Assembly (NCBI GenBank): GCA_048061315.1
Contig: JBGMRJ010000002.1
Coordinates: forward strand, 34,916 to 98,915
Length of the DNA stretch: 64,000 nt
Source: CAYQUC01 sp048061315
GTDB lineage: Bacteria > Pseudomonadota > Gammaproteobacteria > UBA6429 > Thiohalophilaceae
Direction: 5' to 3'
The notes under the pieces are model-generated. The model did no database searches, was not told where the DNA came from, and worked only from the letters and a program-made list of their open reading frames with translations. Every line of letters starts with the position of its first letter. Positions within the stretch are counted from its first letter, which is position 1. Positions 1-8,316 of the stretch are shown piece after piece. A program made the translations under genes and the position numbers.

Positions 1-447
1 TTGATTGAAATTGTATTGAGTGAGAAAATTCTTCAATGAGCATTTTATTCGATCGGTGTCGTGTGTAAGTGCTGGTGATGAAATGTACTCAACTTTGTAT
101 TCATTAACCATTTCACCTTCAATTGAAATTTTAATACCATCACGTTTGTAATTTGCATGGGTATGCAAAACACCTAATATTTCAATATGCTGGCCCTGGA
201 GTTGTAACCGGGTATTGGGTTTAATTTTAAATTCGATACAACTTTCTGAATCACCGATTTCACCATACAGATAAATCGGAGCATCCCGGTGTGGCCATGG
301 CCTGATATCCAGAACTTCGCCTCGAACTTTGACCGCAAATTTGGGGGTTTCAATTTGCAACATATTCAGCAATGTTGTAGGAGATAACGAATCACTAATA
401 TTCGGTGATTCAGTATGAACGGGATTGCAAAAAGCTTGACGATCCAT
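1..447 (-). CDS. OB-fold protein resembling the exonuclease VII large-subunit N-terminus (partial)
   Basis: The frame is open from an ATG at 447 to base 1 without a stop, so only the first 149 codons are present and the C-terminus lies outside the window. An AGAGG ribosome site sits about 7 bases upstream. Residues about 35-115 (FAVKVRGEV, then IYLYGEIGD, then GQHIEILGVL) follow the strand pattern of the nucleic-acid-binding OB fold at the start of XseA. XseA is the large subunit of the ssDNA-degrading exonuclease VII. The catalytic region is not visible, so function is inferred from the fold pattern only. It could be another OB-fold protein. The gene upstream on the same strand starts a likely two-gene unit. 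Confidence 0.5.
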   Translation of the reverse strand, partial: MDRQAFCNPVHTESPNISDSLSPTTLLNMLQIETPKFAVKVRGEVLDIRPWPHRDAPIYLYGEIGDSESCIEFKIKPNTRLQLQGQHIEILGVLHTHANYKRDGIKISIEGEMVNEYKVEYISSPALTHDTDRIKCSLKNFLTQYNFNQ

Positions 448-477
448 GTGTAGCCTCTTCAATTAGTTAACTTTAAT

Positions 478-945
478 TTAGATAGCGCTGATTTTTTCTT
501 TATAATGACCAAATTTTTTTTCTAATTGGCTTAATTCCACAAATAATTCGTGAACACAATTTTCAGAATGTTGTAAAACGTTATCAAAACTCTGTAATTG
601 TTTTTTTAGTTTTTCATCATATTCGGTTGAATCACCCGAGAGGTATCTTTGAAACGAAATAATTTTTTTTCTCAGCGGTAAATCATTTAATTTTTTTATG
701 AGTTTGTCATTGATATTACGCCGCTCGAACATTTTAACGAGCATTTCCAGAGGAATTCTTTTTATCGCATCATTAAATTTCTCATTCGTTTTTTTATCAA
801 TTGAACCCTGTTTTTCAGTTAACACCATGATATCGGTACGATAAATATATTGCTTTAGTGCCTCTTCGATATATTGATAATTCAATAAAGCGTCTGGAAA
901 TTTGTGTATGTAATTTTTTACCATGATACTGCATATTTTAAACAT
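478..945 (-). CDS. Uncharacterised charged protein
   Basis: I do not recognise this 155-residue protein. It is Lys/Glu-rich and probably mostly helical, with a likely coiled coil over the last 50 residues, and has no signal peptide or membrane segment. An alternative start (MVKNYIHKF) lies 7 codons in. Neither start has a good ribosome site. It ends 30 bases before the OB-fold gene on the same strand, so the two may be co-transcribed. If that neighbour is XseA-like, this could be a small partner, but it does not match the XseB pattern I know. Confidence 0.55.
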   Translation of the reverse strand: MFKICSIMVKNYIHKFPDALLNYQYIEEALKQYIYRTDIMVLTEKQGSIDKKTNEKFNDAIKRIPLEMLVKMFERRNINDKLIKKLNDLPLRKKIISFQRYLSGDSTEYDEKLKKQLQSFDNVLQHSENCVHELFVELSQLEKKFGHYKEKISAI

Positions 946-1298
946 AATTTGATTAAGGAACTATTAAAATACATTATACAGTAGTAAATACCTTATATAA
1001 AAAATTAAATTTACACGAAAAATCAATTATTTAACCATAATTAGAAATAATTTAAGAATATATGAAATTTTTAATCCAGTTCTCACTTTTCTGTGACAGA
1101 ATAAACTATATAAATACATAGCATCCTGGTATTAGAAAGTGTTTAACCAAGGGACTGTCCGATAATCGCCATGTTTTTCTTTAATGTCGACAAATTGAAC
1201 TGTTATTACTTTTCTAACTCGTGTATGTTTGTATAATAATTTTCTTAAATTTTATTTTGGATAATTATAGTAAGTATGTTTACGGGAGGATAGAGTAA
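946..1298. other. Non-coding intergenic region between divergent genes
   Basis: 353 bases, very AT-rich, between two divergently transcribed uncharacterised genes. I see no convincing ORF. A TATAAT at 1232-1237 could be a -10 box for the rightward gene, but no matching -35 is evident. A GGGAGGA ribosome site lies just before 1299. Nothing else is identifiable. Confidence 0.5.
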
Positions 1299-1865
1299 AT
1301 GGGAATTTTTCAAAAATCCAAAGACAATGATGACATGGAGGCAGGCAATATGGCTCAAAACAATTCAACACAAATAAATGCTACTGATGATTCAAATCGT
1401 GATAGTCGCTGGCAGAAAAAAGGTTCAAGCGCAGCAAGTGCTTCAGATGATGTGGCACCACGTGATAATCAATTAGGCAATAAAATCTCTGCTTTTAACT
1501 ATGGTATTGAAGAAGCCGTTGGTTTAATGCGCAAGTTACCCGATGTTGATACTGATGTCGTTATTACAGTTGTAAGAAAAACATTAGAATCTGCTAATGT
1601 ACGCGTGAATGAAATTATTACCGATGCTGAGAAGAAAGAAGGTAATATTAATAAACGTACCAATACATTAACATCTGAAATTGAAGAGTTGCAGAAGAAA
1701 ATCACACTGCGAAACAAAGAGATTTCAATTCTGACCAAAGATCTAGAAGAAACGACCAAAGTTAAAAAACTGTTACAAATTGGTGAACGTGAGGCACGCG
1801 CAGCAGCAGGTAATTCCAAATCTAACGATTCTGATGCAGATGCTAGTGCATCATCACCAGCTTAG
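1299..1865 (+). CDS. Uncharacterised coiled-coil protein
   Basis: 188 residues preceded by a strong GGGAGGA ribosome site. The first 65 residues are low-complexity, rich in Asn/Asp/Ser, and probably disordered. Residues about 65-100 (NYGIEEAVGLMRKLPDVDTD) look like a short folded helical element. Residues about 105-165 form a heptad-rich coiled coil, followed by an Ala/Ser/Asp-rich tail. There is no signal peptide or membrane segment, so it is probably cytoplasmic. It stands alone between oppositely oriented genes. I cannot assign a function. Confidence 0.75.
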   Translation: MGIFQKSKDNDDMEAGNMAQNNSTQINATDDSNRDSRWQKKGSSAASASDDVAPRDNQLGNKISAFNYGIEEAVGLMRKLPDVDTDVVITVVRKTLESANVRVNEIITDAEKKEGNINKRTNTLTSEIEELQKKITLRNKEISILTKDLEETTKVKKLLQIGEREARAAAGNSKSNDSDADASASSPA

Positions 1866-2012
1866 GTTAAATTTAGTCTTTAATAGCTGAGTAACGAGTT
1901 TCTTTAAGTAAATGATTTGTTCTATTTAACATGGATGTATGGGGCCGCAACGCATTGAGCTGTTGTGTATCCCAGCTTCCATCTTGTTTCATTTAGTCAT
2001 TAATCTTCGTTG

Positions 2013-3146
2013 TTAGTTTTTAGCTTTTCGGTTTCGAGTTTCACAGTATTCTGGATCTGTATTAAATAGACTACGGGCAAAATACCGGGCATTTTGGATA
2101 ATTGTGCTAGTCGGTTCCGATCGCCTATTAAAAAAGTGTTCAAATGCAGACTGGTATTGACGGTGTGTAACAGCTTGATTTTTTTCATGCTGTTGCAGAC
2201 ATTCAGCTAACTGATAGGCGTCTTCAATCGCCTGGCATGCACCTTGGCCGGATACCGGTAGTGCAGCGTGTGCAGCATCACCAATAAGGCAAACATTACC
2301 CCTGTGCCATTTTGGCAAAGGATCATGATCATAAATCTCGATTCTTTTTATGTTTTGATTCGGTGTTAATTCAATCACTGTTTTGATGCTATCAGGCCAA
2401 TTTTCAAAGATATCAAGTAGTGCCTTTTTGTTACCACTATTAGGCTCACCTAAACCTTCTGGCATCACCTTACAACCTGCCCAGTAGGCGGTTTGCTTTG
2501 AGAGTGGCACCAGACCAAAGCGTTCACCACACCCCCAATAATCGCTTATGTTATTTTGAAACTGTAGTGTCGAATCTGTTTCCAGTAGACCAACCCAATT
2601 GACATAACCTTGATAAACGGGCTTATTACACCCCGTAACGTATTTTCTGGCGATGGAGTTCATTCGACCATCAGCACCGATGATGATATCCGCCTCAATA
2701 GTGTTGCCGTTAGTAAAATGAACAACGGCAGTATTCTCTGTATGAGATTCTATTTCACTTATCTGGTGGTTAAAGTGAATAACAATATTAAGCTGTTGGA
2801 TTTTATTCAGGAATATGTCTTGCAAATTTTTTCGGGTGATGGAGTAGTTGCTGTAATTATTTTTTGTTTGAAACTGCGTTAAGTCAATTTCATTGAGATA
2901 TTCCCCCAATTCAGTGACGCGTTGCATTTTGCTGAGAGAGTAACCCGCTGATTTTATTTCATCGAGTAGTGCGAGTTTATCGAGAATGACACTAGCATTA
3001 GGCCAAAGCACAAGCCCTGCACCTGAATTTTCAGGTTTGGCACTGCGCTCATACAGTGTGACATTAAAGCCTTTTTTATGCAGTGCAATTGCACAACAAA
3101 GTCCTGCTATGCCTGCTCCGAGTATTGCAATATTAGTTTGAGTCAT
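2013..3146 (-). CDS. FAD-dependent monooxygenase (PF01494 family)
   Basis: 377 residues of the class A flavoprotein monooxygenase fold. The N-terminal FAD dinucleotide motif GAGIAGLCCAIALHKKG is at residues 10-26. The middle motif IIGADGRMNSIARK binds FAD/NADPH, and the C-terminal GDAAHAALPVSGQGA contacts the flavin ribityl chain. Relatives include UbiH-type, salicylate-hydroxylase-like and urate-hydroxylase-like enzymes, which hydroxylate aromatic or related substrates with NAD(P)H and O2. The substrate cannot be told from sequence, and no ubiquinone genes are adjacent. Its start overlaps the end of the upstream 117-residue gene by 14 bases, which implies translational coupling. Confidence 0.85.
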   Translation of the reverse strand: MTQTNIAILGAGIAGLCCAIALHKKGFNVTLYERSAKPENSGAGLVLWPNASVILDKLALLDEIKSAGYSLSKMQRVTELGEYLNEIDLTQFQTKNNYSNYSITRKNLQDIFLNKIQQLNIVIHFNHQISEIESHTENTAVVHFTNGNTIEADIIIGADGRMNSIARKYVTGCNKPVYQGYVNWVGLLETDSTLQFQNNISDYWGCGERFGLVPLSKQTAYWAGCKVMPEGLGEPNSGNKKALLDIFENWPDSIKTVIELTPNQNIKRIEIYDHDPLPKWHRGNVCLIGDAAHAALPVSGQGACQAIEDAYQLAECLQQHEKNQAVTHRQYQSAFEHFFNRRSEPTSTIIQNARYFARSLFNTDPEYCETRNRKAKN

Positions 3147-3486
3147 TAGTTAATAAGAATGTTGTTTTTGCATTGGCTTTATCTATGGTTACTGTCATTT
3201 CGCAGTAATTATTTATCTCCAGAGGATCATCACCACAACTGCACGACGGTACGATTTCTGTAAAAAATAATCCGACCTTAATACTAATCTTGGTAGCATT
3301 TTCATCCATGCATAAAATTGTAAGACTAATATTACTGTCACTAACAATACCGCCTTGTGTTGTTGCTTTGTGTAATGGTAAATTATCTAATTTCACCGCT
3401 GTCATTTCATTTTTAAAGGTCTGGGTAAATTTTTCCGTTTTCCAGTGTTCTAAAGAGTGAGATAATGTTGTCATATCAGATATCAA
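3133..3486 (-). CDS. Uncharacterised protein with a CSCGDDP motif
   Basis: 117 residues, no signal peptide or membrane segment. The C-terminal half (residues about 50-110) looks like a small beta-rich domain containing VGLFFTEIVPSCSCGDDP and a later NNYCEMTV. The CxC plus a third Cys suggests metal binding or a disulfide, which is inference. A second ATG (MTTLSHS) lies 4 codons in. It overlaps the FAD monooxygenase gene by 14 bases, so the two are very probably one operon. I do not recognise the family, and a role as partner or maturation factor of the monooxygenase is only a guess from context. Confidence 0.7.
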   Translation of the reverse strand: MISDMTTLSHSLEHWKTEKFTQTFKNEMTAVKLDNLPLHKATTQGGIVSDSNISLTILCMDENATKISIKVGLFFTEIVPSCSCGDDPLEINNYCEMTVTIDKANAKTTFLLTNDSN

Positions 3487-3566
3487 GTAAGTTAATGCAG
3501 AGTAAAAGATGATACTATTCTGCTATTGCTATTTTTACAAAGTTTCGAGAAATAAGGGAGAATATT

Positions 3567-3974
3567 ATGTTTCGACAGCAAGGAAAAGCATCCCGAGCAA
3601 CAATTATCACATTAGTGTCAATGGCGGTTTTAATTTCATTGGCGATTTTATTTTTACCGTCCGGTTTCAGTAATGATATTGCAAAAATTGGTAAAGGCAA
3701 TAAAGTGGCCGTGTTTGCCTTTAATCACGGCACTACCAATAGTATGGCCATGATGAATCTACTGGATCAGATTCGCTCTTCCTATTCCAATCAGCTCGAA
3801 TTTTTAGCGGTGAGCGTTAACGCGCCCATTGGTAAGAAATTTTTAAAAGACTTTAACGTTGAAGAATCAAATTTGATTTTATTTAATGGCGATGGCGCTA
3901 TTGCCGGTATGTTATATGCAACAAAAGATGAACAATTAGTACGGCAAACATTGGATAATTTTATAAAACAATAA
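3567..3974 (+). CDS. Membrane-anchored thioredoxin-like protein without cysteines
   Basis: 135 residues with a GGGAGAA ribosome site. One transmembrane helix (about residues 12-32) would place the rest in the periplasm. The soluble part has the order of a thioredoxin fold: strand VAVFAF, an NHGTTNSMAMM turn where WCxxC would sit, a helix, strand LEFLAVSV, then NLILFNGDG and a C-terminal helix. The protein has no cysteine at all, so it cannot be a disulfide oxidoreductase. Thioredoxin-fold assignment is inference from pattern and could be wrong. It is followed by a strong terminator. Confidence 0.65.
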   Translation: MFRQQGKASRATIITLVSMAVLISLAILFLPSGFSNDIAKIGKGNKVAVFAFNHGTTNSMAMMNLLDQIRSSYSNQLEFLAVSVNAPIGKKFLKDFNVEESNLILFNGDGAIAGMLYATKDEQLVRQTLDNFIKQ

Positions 3975-4002
3975 GTTATGGATTTTTAAGATTGGTATTA
4001 TT

Positions 4003-4042
4003 TAACCCACAATGACTTAACATTCATTGTGGGTTAATTTTT
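4003..4042. terminator. Bidirectional intrinsic terminator
   Basis: A 13-bp perfect stem (4003-4015 with 4024-4036, core AACCCACAATGA) with an 8-base loop, followed by a T-rich run on the plus strand and an A-rich side upstream. It lies between two convergent genes, the thioredoxin-like gene and rpoH, and can serve both. Confidence 0.85.
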
Positions 4043-4047
4043 CAGAA

Positions 4048-4896
4048 TTAATCAATATTAATGGCAAGACGCAATTTTTTCATTGCCGCATTTTCTAACT
4101 GACGAACCCGTTCAGCAGAAATATTATATTCGTTTGCTAAACTTTGTAATGTTGTTTTTTCATCAGCTAACCAACGACGCTGGATTATGGATTTACTGCG
4201 GTCATCCAGAGTCTTAATCGCATTGATTAATTGCTTGTTATTTTGAGTTGTGGTCATGTGCTTTTCAATTAATTGAGAAGGCTCATGGCGCATGTCTTCA
4301 AGATAAGCTGCTGGAGCAAAATGCTCATCGTCATCAGAATCTTTTAGATCAAACTCAATATCCGATCCGGTTAGACGTGATTCCATTTCCAACACGTCTT
4401 TTTTCGTCACACCAAGATCTTTCGCAACTGAAGTGACCTCTTCATCAGTGAACCAGGCCAGTTTATGCTTGGACTTACGCAAATTAAAAAATAATTTACG
4501 TTGTGCTTTAGTTGTTGCCACTTTTACAATGCGCCAGTTTTTTAAAATGAACTCATGCATTTCGGCACGTATCCAATGCACGGCAAAAGAAACCAGGCGA
4601 ACGTTCTTAGTGTGATCAAAACGTTTAACCGCTTTCATTAATCCTATATTGCCTTCCTGAATAAGATCGGCGATCGCCAGACCATAACCGGAATAGCTAC
4701 GAGCAATATGCGCTACAAATCGCAGGTTTGAAATAACCAGTTGTTGAGCGGCTTCCAGGTCATTACTATCATGCAAGCGAATCGCTAGAGCGGTTTCTTC
4801 TTCACGGGTTAATACTGGGATAATATGAATTCCACTCAGGTAGGATTCAATGTTTCCAGCTGGTACCGCGAGTTGTAATTGCAGATTGTGTGTCAT
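4048..4896 (-). CDS. rpoH: RNA polymerase heat-shock sigma factor RpoH (sigma-32)
   Basis: 282 residues from the ATG at 4896, close to the 284 of E. coli RpoH. I chose this start because GGGAG lies about 9 bases upstream and because a longer frame to 4971 would run through the CIRCE operators. Region 2 is clear (NLRFVAHIARSYSGYG, DLIQEGNIGLMKAVKRFD). The RpoH box QRKLFFNLRK, specific to this sigma factor, is present, as is the region 4.2 helix-turn-helix near the C-terminus (SLANEYNISAERVRQLE). It directs core polymerase to heat-shock promoters. Two CIRCE sites upstream suggest HrcA repression, unlike the purely translational/DnaK control known in enterics. Confidence 0.97.
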   Translation of the reverse strand: MTHNLQLQLAVPAGNIESYLSGIHIIPVLTREEETALAIRLHDSNDLEAAQQLVISNLRFVAHIARSYSGYGLAIADLIQEGNIGLMKAVKRFDHTKNVRLVSFAVHWIRAEMHEFILKNWRIVKVATTKAQRKLFFNLRKSKHKLAWFTDEEVTSVAKDLGVTKKDVLEMESRLTGSDIEFDLKDSDDDEHFAPAAYLEDMRHEPSQLIEKHMTTTQNNKQLINAIKTLDDRSKSIIQRRWLADEKTTLQSLANEYNISAERVRQLENAAMKKLRLAINID

Positions 4897-4928
4897 TATA
4901 ACGGCTCCCGTTTTAGGTGTTATTGATA

Positions 4929-4955
4929 TTAGCACTCTCATCATGCGAGTGCTAA
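4929..4955 (-). promoter_or_regulatory. CIRCE operator 1 (perfect), upstream of rpoH
   Basis: TTAGCACTC-N9-GAGTGCTAA, an exact match to the CIRCE inverted repeat bound by the heat-shock repressor HrcA. It ends 33 bases before the rpoH start codon, so bound HrcA would block transcription initiation or elongation into rpoH. HrcA itself is not encoded in this window. Confidence 0.93.
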
Positions 4956-4960
4956 TAAGT

Positions 4961-4987
4961 TTAGCACTCAAATAATTGGAGTGCCAA
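4961..4987 (-). promoter_or_regulatory. CIRCE operator 2 (one mismatch), tandem with the first
   Basis: TTAGCACTC-N9-GAGTGCCAA, the CIRCE pattern with a single departure from symmetry. Only 5 bases separate it from the first copy, and the two centres are 32 bp apart, about three helical turns, so two HrcA dimers could bind the same DNA face. Confidence 0.9.
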
Positions 4988-5123
4988 TATTAGTAAAAGT
5001 TCAATTACTAATGTATTTGTAACTGATTGATAATGATGAAATTTTGATACAAATGGATTGTTGGAATTATCGTAAGCTATTGAATTGTTTAGCGTAATAA
5101 GTAACTGAGAGGAATTTTAAATA

Positions 5124-6518
5124 CTATCCTTCACTTTCTGATGGAAAATTCATCGGCATGCCATGCAAAGGAGAGGTCATCGCTGTGCCATTTTCAAACA
5201 GGCTGACGCGATTTCGACCTTGTTCCTTGGAAAAGTACAAAGCTTTATCCGCATAGGAGATAAAGCGGCTAAGGCTAGCTTCGCCATTATCATGGTAATT
5301 GGCAAGCCCGATGCTGATGGTGATATTAACACCGGAAGGGTTTAATGATTCGACACGATGTTTAAAATCTTCAGCCAGTTCGAGAATATCGGCAGGGTCA
5401 ATATTGGCTATTAATACACAGAATTCTTCACCACCAAATCGAACTACCATTTCGTCTTTGAAAACATCCATTAGCAATTCGCCGAGTGCTGCCAGCACAT
5501 GATCACCCGTAATATGGCCGAGAGTGTCATTAATTTGTTTGAAGCGATCAATATCAATCAGCATCGCCCAAACCGGATTGTGATTCGGATTGGAAATAAA
5601 ATCTTCACCATTATCCAGTAAGTAACGCTTGCTGCGCACCCCGGTTAAGCTGTCTGTTGCGGCGATCCAGCGCATGTATTCAGCCTGATGTTTTAGTGCA
5701 TCAAATTGATGTTTAATCATCAGCAGGGCGCGAACCCGTGCCATCAGCACTTCTTCAACGATAGGCTTGAGAACAAAATCATTAGCACCGGCATGAAATA
5801 CTTCGACCTGATTATCATGATCTTCATTTCCGGTTAATACCAGAACGGGTAATTCCTGTTGCGAATAGTGAAGTTTGACCCGAATAGCATGCAGTAAGTC
5901 ACCTCCGGTCATGGTGTCTTTTAGATAAAAATCGGTAATAACCAGATCAAATTTATCAAAGTCGGAATTGTCTGCGCTAGGATCGAGATCATGTTGAATC
6001 TCGAGTTTTTCTAATGCTGCTTCTGCCGTTATGCAATGTTCGATTCTTAAACCGTGTTTTTCCAGGATTGTGGAGGTTACAGATGCGGCAGTTTTACTGT
6101 CTTCGACATAAAGAATTTTTCCGACTAATCCGGTATTACGTTGAATAAATGATGAAATGAATGTTCCAAAAGCACGGTAGCCTTCGGATTTATCAAAATA
6201 ATCGGTGACTCCAGCTTCAAAACCTTCACGTAACAATCGGTCATCGGCATCACCGGAAACAACGATAACCGGAGTGTAATGGTGTGTTGACGATTTTCGA
6301 ATTTTACTGCTGAGCTTCAAACCGTCCATATCCGGAAGTAAAAGTGCAGTGGTGATCAGATCAAATTTTTCAATATCGAGCAGCTCTAAAGCTTCGCGTC
6401 CACCTTTGACAGGAGTCACTTTGCAGTTATTAATCTCATCGCGTAAGGTTCGAGCCAGTATTGCACGCGATACTGACGAGCCTTCGATAACCATAATTCG
6501 CGTAGGTTTTCCTGACAT
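5124..6518 (-). CDS. Two-receiver diguanylate cyclase (REC-REC-GGDEF)
   Basis: 464 residues: receiver 1 (about 5-125), receiver 2 (about 132-265), GGDEF domain (about 285-450). The GGDEF signature is GGEEF, expected to be active in making c-di-GMP from GTP. The RxxD inhibitory site five residues before it is absent. Receiver 2 keeps the acidic pair (YVED), the phospho-acceptor Asp (VITDFYLKD) and the Lys (LKP). Receiver 1 is degenerate: the acidic pair is E12-G13 and the acceptor position is Ala58, though the Lys remains (FDKSE). The architecture resembles PleD/WspR-like response regulators. No partner kinase is adjacent. It stands alone between rpoH and ftsX. Confidence 0.9.
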   Translation of the reverse strand: MSGKPTRIMVIEGSSVSRAILARTLRDEINNCKVTPVKGGREALELLDIEKFDLITTALLLPDMDGLKLSSKIRKSSTHHYTPVIVVSGDADDRLLREGFEAGVTDYFDKSEGYRAFGTFISSFIQRNTGLVGKILYVEDSKTAASVTSTILEKHGLRIEHCITAEAALEKLEIQHDLDPSADNSDFDKFDLVITDFYLKDTMTGGDLLHAIRVKLHYSQQELPVLVLTGNEDHDNQVEVFHAGANDFVLKPIVEEVLMARVRALLMIKHQFDALKHQAEYMRWIAATDSLTGVRSKRYLLDNGEDFISNPNHNPVWAMLIDIDRFKQINDTLGHITGDHVLAALGELLMDVFKDEMVVRFGGEEFCVLIANIDPADILELAEDFKHRVESLNPSGVNITISIGLANYHDNGEASLSRFISYADKALYFSKEQGRNRVSLFENGTAMTSPLHGMPMNFPSESEG

Positions 6519-6611
6519 AATATTATTTAACCAATAATAGTGGAAACTGAGCCATACATTTTAAGTCGTGTTACTGCATTAATATTAAGGATTATAGATG
6601 ATATTAAATGT

Positions 6612-7586
6612 TTAAGTAGGTTCTATCTCACGTAAATGACGACCGACAGCCAGCCAGGACCCTGCTAAACCCAATAAAATACTAAAACCACACAATGATA
6701 AACCATCTGTTAAACCCAGACCTTGTAATGAAAAATTACTTTGATACAAGTTCGTTAAGTTTTCAACAGGAGTACTAAGTGAAAATACCGCGATATTCAC
6801 CAGAATAAAAGCGATTACACCACCAAAAAAGCCATACCATGCCCCGGTATATAAGAATGGCCGGCGAATAAAAGCATCGGTTCCACCGATTAATTTAATA
6901 ATGATAATTTCATCGCGTCGGCCCTGAATAGCAAGTCGAATAGTATTACCAACAACCAGGGTGACAGCTAAAGCCAATAAAACCGACATGACGGTTACAC
7001 CACGTTCGACAATTTCCAGAATAGCATTTAAGCGTCGAAGCCATTGCATATCCAGTTGTGCGAAATCGACGTAGGAGAGTTTCTTAAAATCGTTTACTAA
7101 TTTTTCCGAGTCTTCCGGGGTGTTATAGCGTATTGATGGTTGTACGATTAACACCGAGGGTAAGGGGTTTTTCTTGAGAGCTTTTAGAACATCACCGTAA
7201 CCGGACAAGCGTTTAAATTCTTCCAGCGCCTGGTCTTTTGAAATGTATTGAACAGTAGCGACCTCGGCTAAACTTTGTAATTTTGACTGTAACTGACGGG
7301 CACTTTTATCGCTGGTATCGCGTTTTAAGAATAATGAGATATGGGTTGCGCCATCCCAGCCACTACTCAAATTTTGCACATTTTCCAGTAGCACGTGTAA
7401 TGCTGACGGTAGCGCCAGGGCAATGCCGATAACAGCAGCAGTCAGAAAAGTTGAGAATGGGGTAGCAATTAACTTTCCGAGGCTGTAGAAAAAAACTTGT
7501 AAATGGCGCAATACATAAATTTTAAAATTGGTGATCGGGCCATGCAAGGTTGGAATGGCGCGTTCATTTAATATTGATTTACTCAT
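6612..7586 (-). CDS. ftsX: Cell-division ABC transporter permease FtsX
   Basis: 324 residues. A cytoplasmic N-terminus leads to TM1 (about 40-65), a large periplasmic domain (about 70-190, including WDGATHISLFLKRD), then three more TM helices near 200-225, 250-275 and 295-318. This is the FtsX topology. FtsX works with FtsE in the divisome to control periplasmic amidase activators. Its ATG overlaps the ftsE stop by 4 bases, so translation is coupled. The family and order ftsY-ftsE-ftsX are standard. Confidence 0.96.
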   Translation of the reverse strand: MSKSILNERAIPTLHGPITNFKIYVLRHLQVFFYSLGKLIATPFSTFLTAAVIGIALALPSALHVLLENVQNLSSGWDGATHISLFLKRDTSDKSARQLQSKLQSLAEVATVQYISKDQALEEFKRLSGYGDVLKALKKNPLPSVLIVQPSIRYNTPEDSEKLVNDFKKLSYVDFAQLDMQWLRRLNAILEIVERGVTVMSVLLALAVTLVVGNTIRLAIQGRRDEIIIIKLIGGTDAFIRRPFLYTGAWYGFFGGVIAFILVNIAVFSLSTPVENLTNLYQSNFSLQGLGLTDGLSLCGFSILLGLAGSWLAVGRHLREIEPT

Positions 7587-8281
7587 GCGACTGTTCCCGA
7601 ATTACCCGTGGTATTTTGCGATGGAGTATCCTTTAATAAAATTCCGTCCCGTAATTCAATAACACGATGCCCCATTTGTGAAATTAAATCCAGATCATGG
7701 CTGGCAATTAAAACAGTGACCCCAACAGCATTAAATTGTTCGAAGATCGACATGATTTCTTTCGACAATGCCGGGTCAAGATTACCGGTAGGCTCGTCTG
7801 CCAGAATCAGAGGTGGCTTATTAACAACAGCGCGTGCGATTCCGATGCGTTGTTGTTCTCCACCGGACAAGGTAATCGGCATTACTTTTTCTTTTGATAA
7901 TAAATCAACCTTATCTAATGCCGCACGAACCCGGCGTAATATTTCGCGGTGTGGATGCCCCATAATAATTAGCGGTAATGCAACATTATCAAATACCGTG
8001 CGATCAAATAGTAATCGGTTGTCCTGAAAGATGATGCCGATATTCCGGCGCAAATAAGGAATTTTACGACCACGAATTTTATTCAGGTTTTGGCCATCAA
8101 TAATAATCTGACCGCGAGTAGGGCGCTCCAGTAAACCGATTAATTTTAAAAAGGTACTTTTTCCAGCACCGGAATGACCGGTCAGGAAAGCCATCTCACC
8201 AGGCTCGAGGTGCAGCGACACATTAGAAAGTGCATCATGACTATTCGGGTAACGTTTACTGATATTGGTGAATCGAATCAT
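7583..8281 (-). CDS. ftsE: Cell-division ATP-binding protein FtsE
   Basis: 232 residues of an ABC ATPase: Walker A GHSGAGKST (about 36-44), signature LSGGEQQR, Walker B ILADEPTGNLD and the switch His in ASHD. It provides the ATPase of the FtsEX complex. A GAGAG ribosome site precedes the ATG. It starts 35 bases after ftsY and overlaps ftsX by 4 bases. The C-terminal 15 residues are an unconserved Gly/Thr-rich tail. Confidence 0.97.
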   Translation of the reverse strand: MIRFTNISKRYPNSHDALSNVSLHLEPGEMAFLTGHSGAGKSTFLKLIGLLERPTRGQIIIDGQNLNKIRGRKIPYLRRNIGIIFQDNRLLFDRTVFDNVALPLIIMGHPHREILRRVRAALDKVDLLSKEKVMPITLSGGEQQRIGIARAVVNKPPLILADEPTGNLDPALSKEIMSIFEQFNAVGVTVLIASHDLDLISQMGHRVIELRDGILLKDTPSQNTTGNSGTVA

Positions 8282-8316
8282 GGTTATTTATCTCTCGTTA
8301 CTATAAATTCTAATTA

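Noticed and set aside
4897..4971. Longer N-terminus of RpoH starting at 4971
   Set aside because: The extra 25 codons run through the CIRCE operator, have no ribosome site, and are absent from known RpoH proteins.
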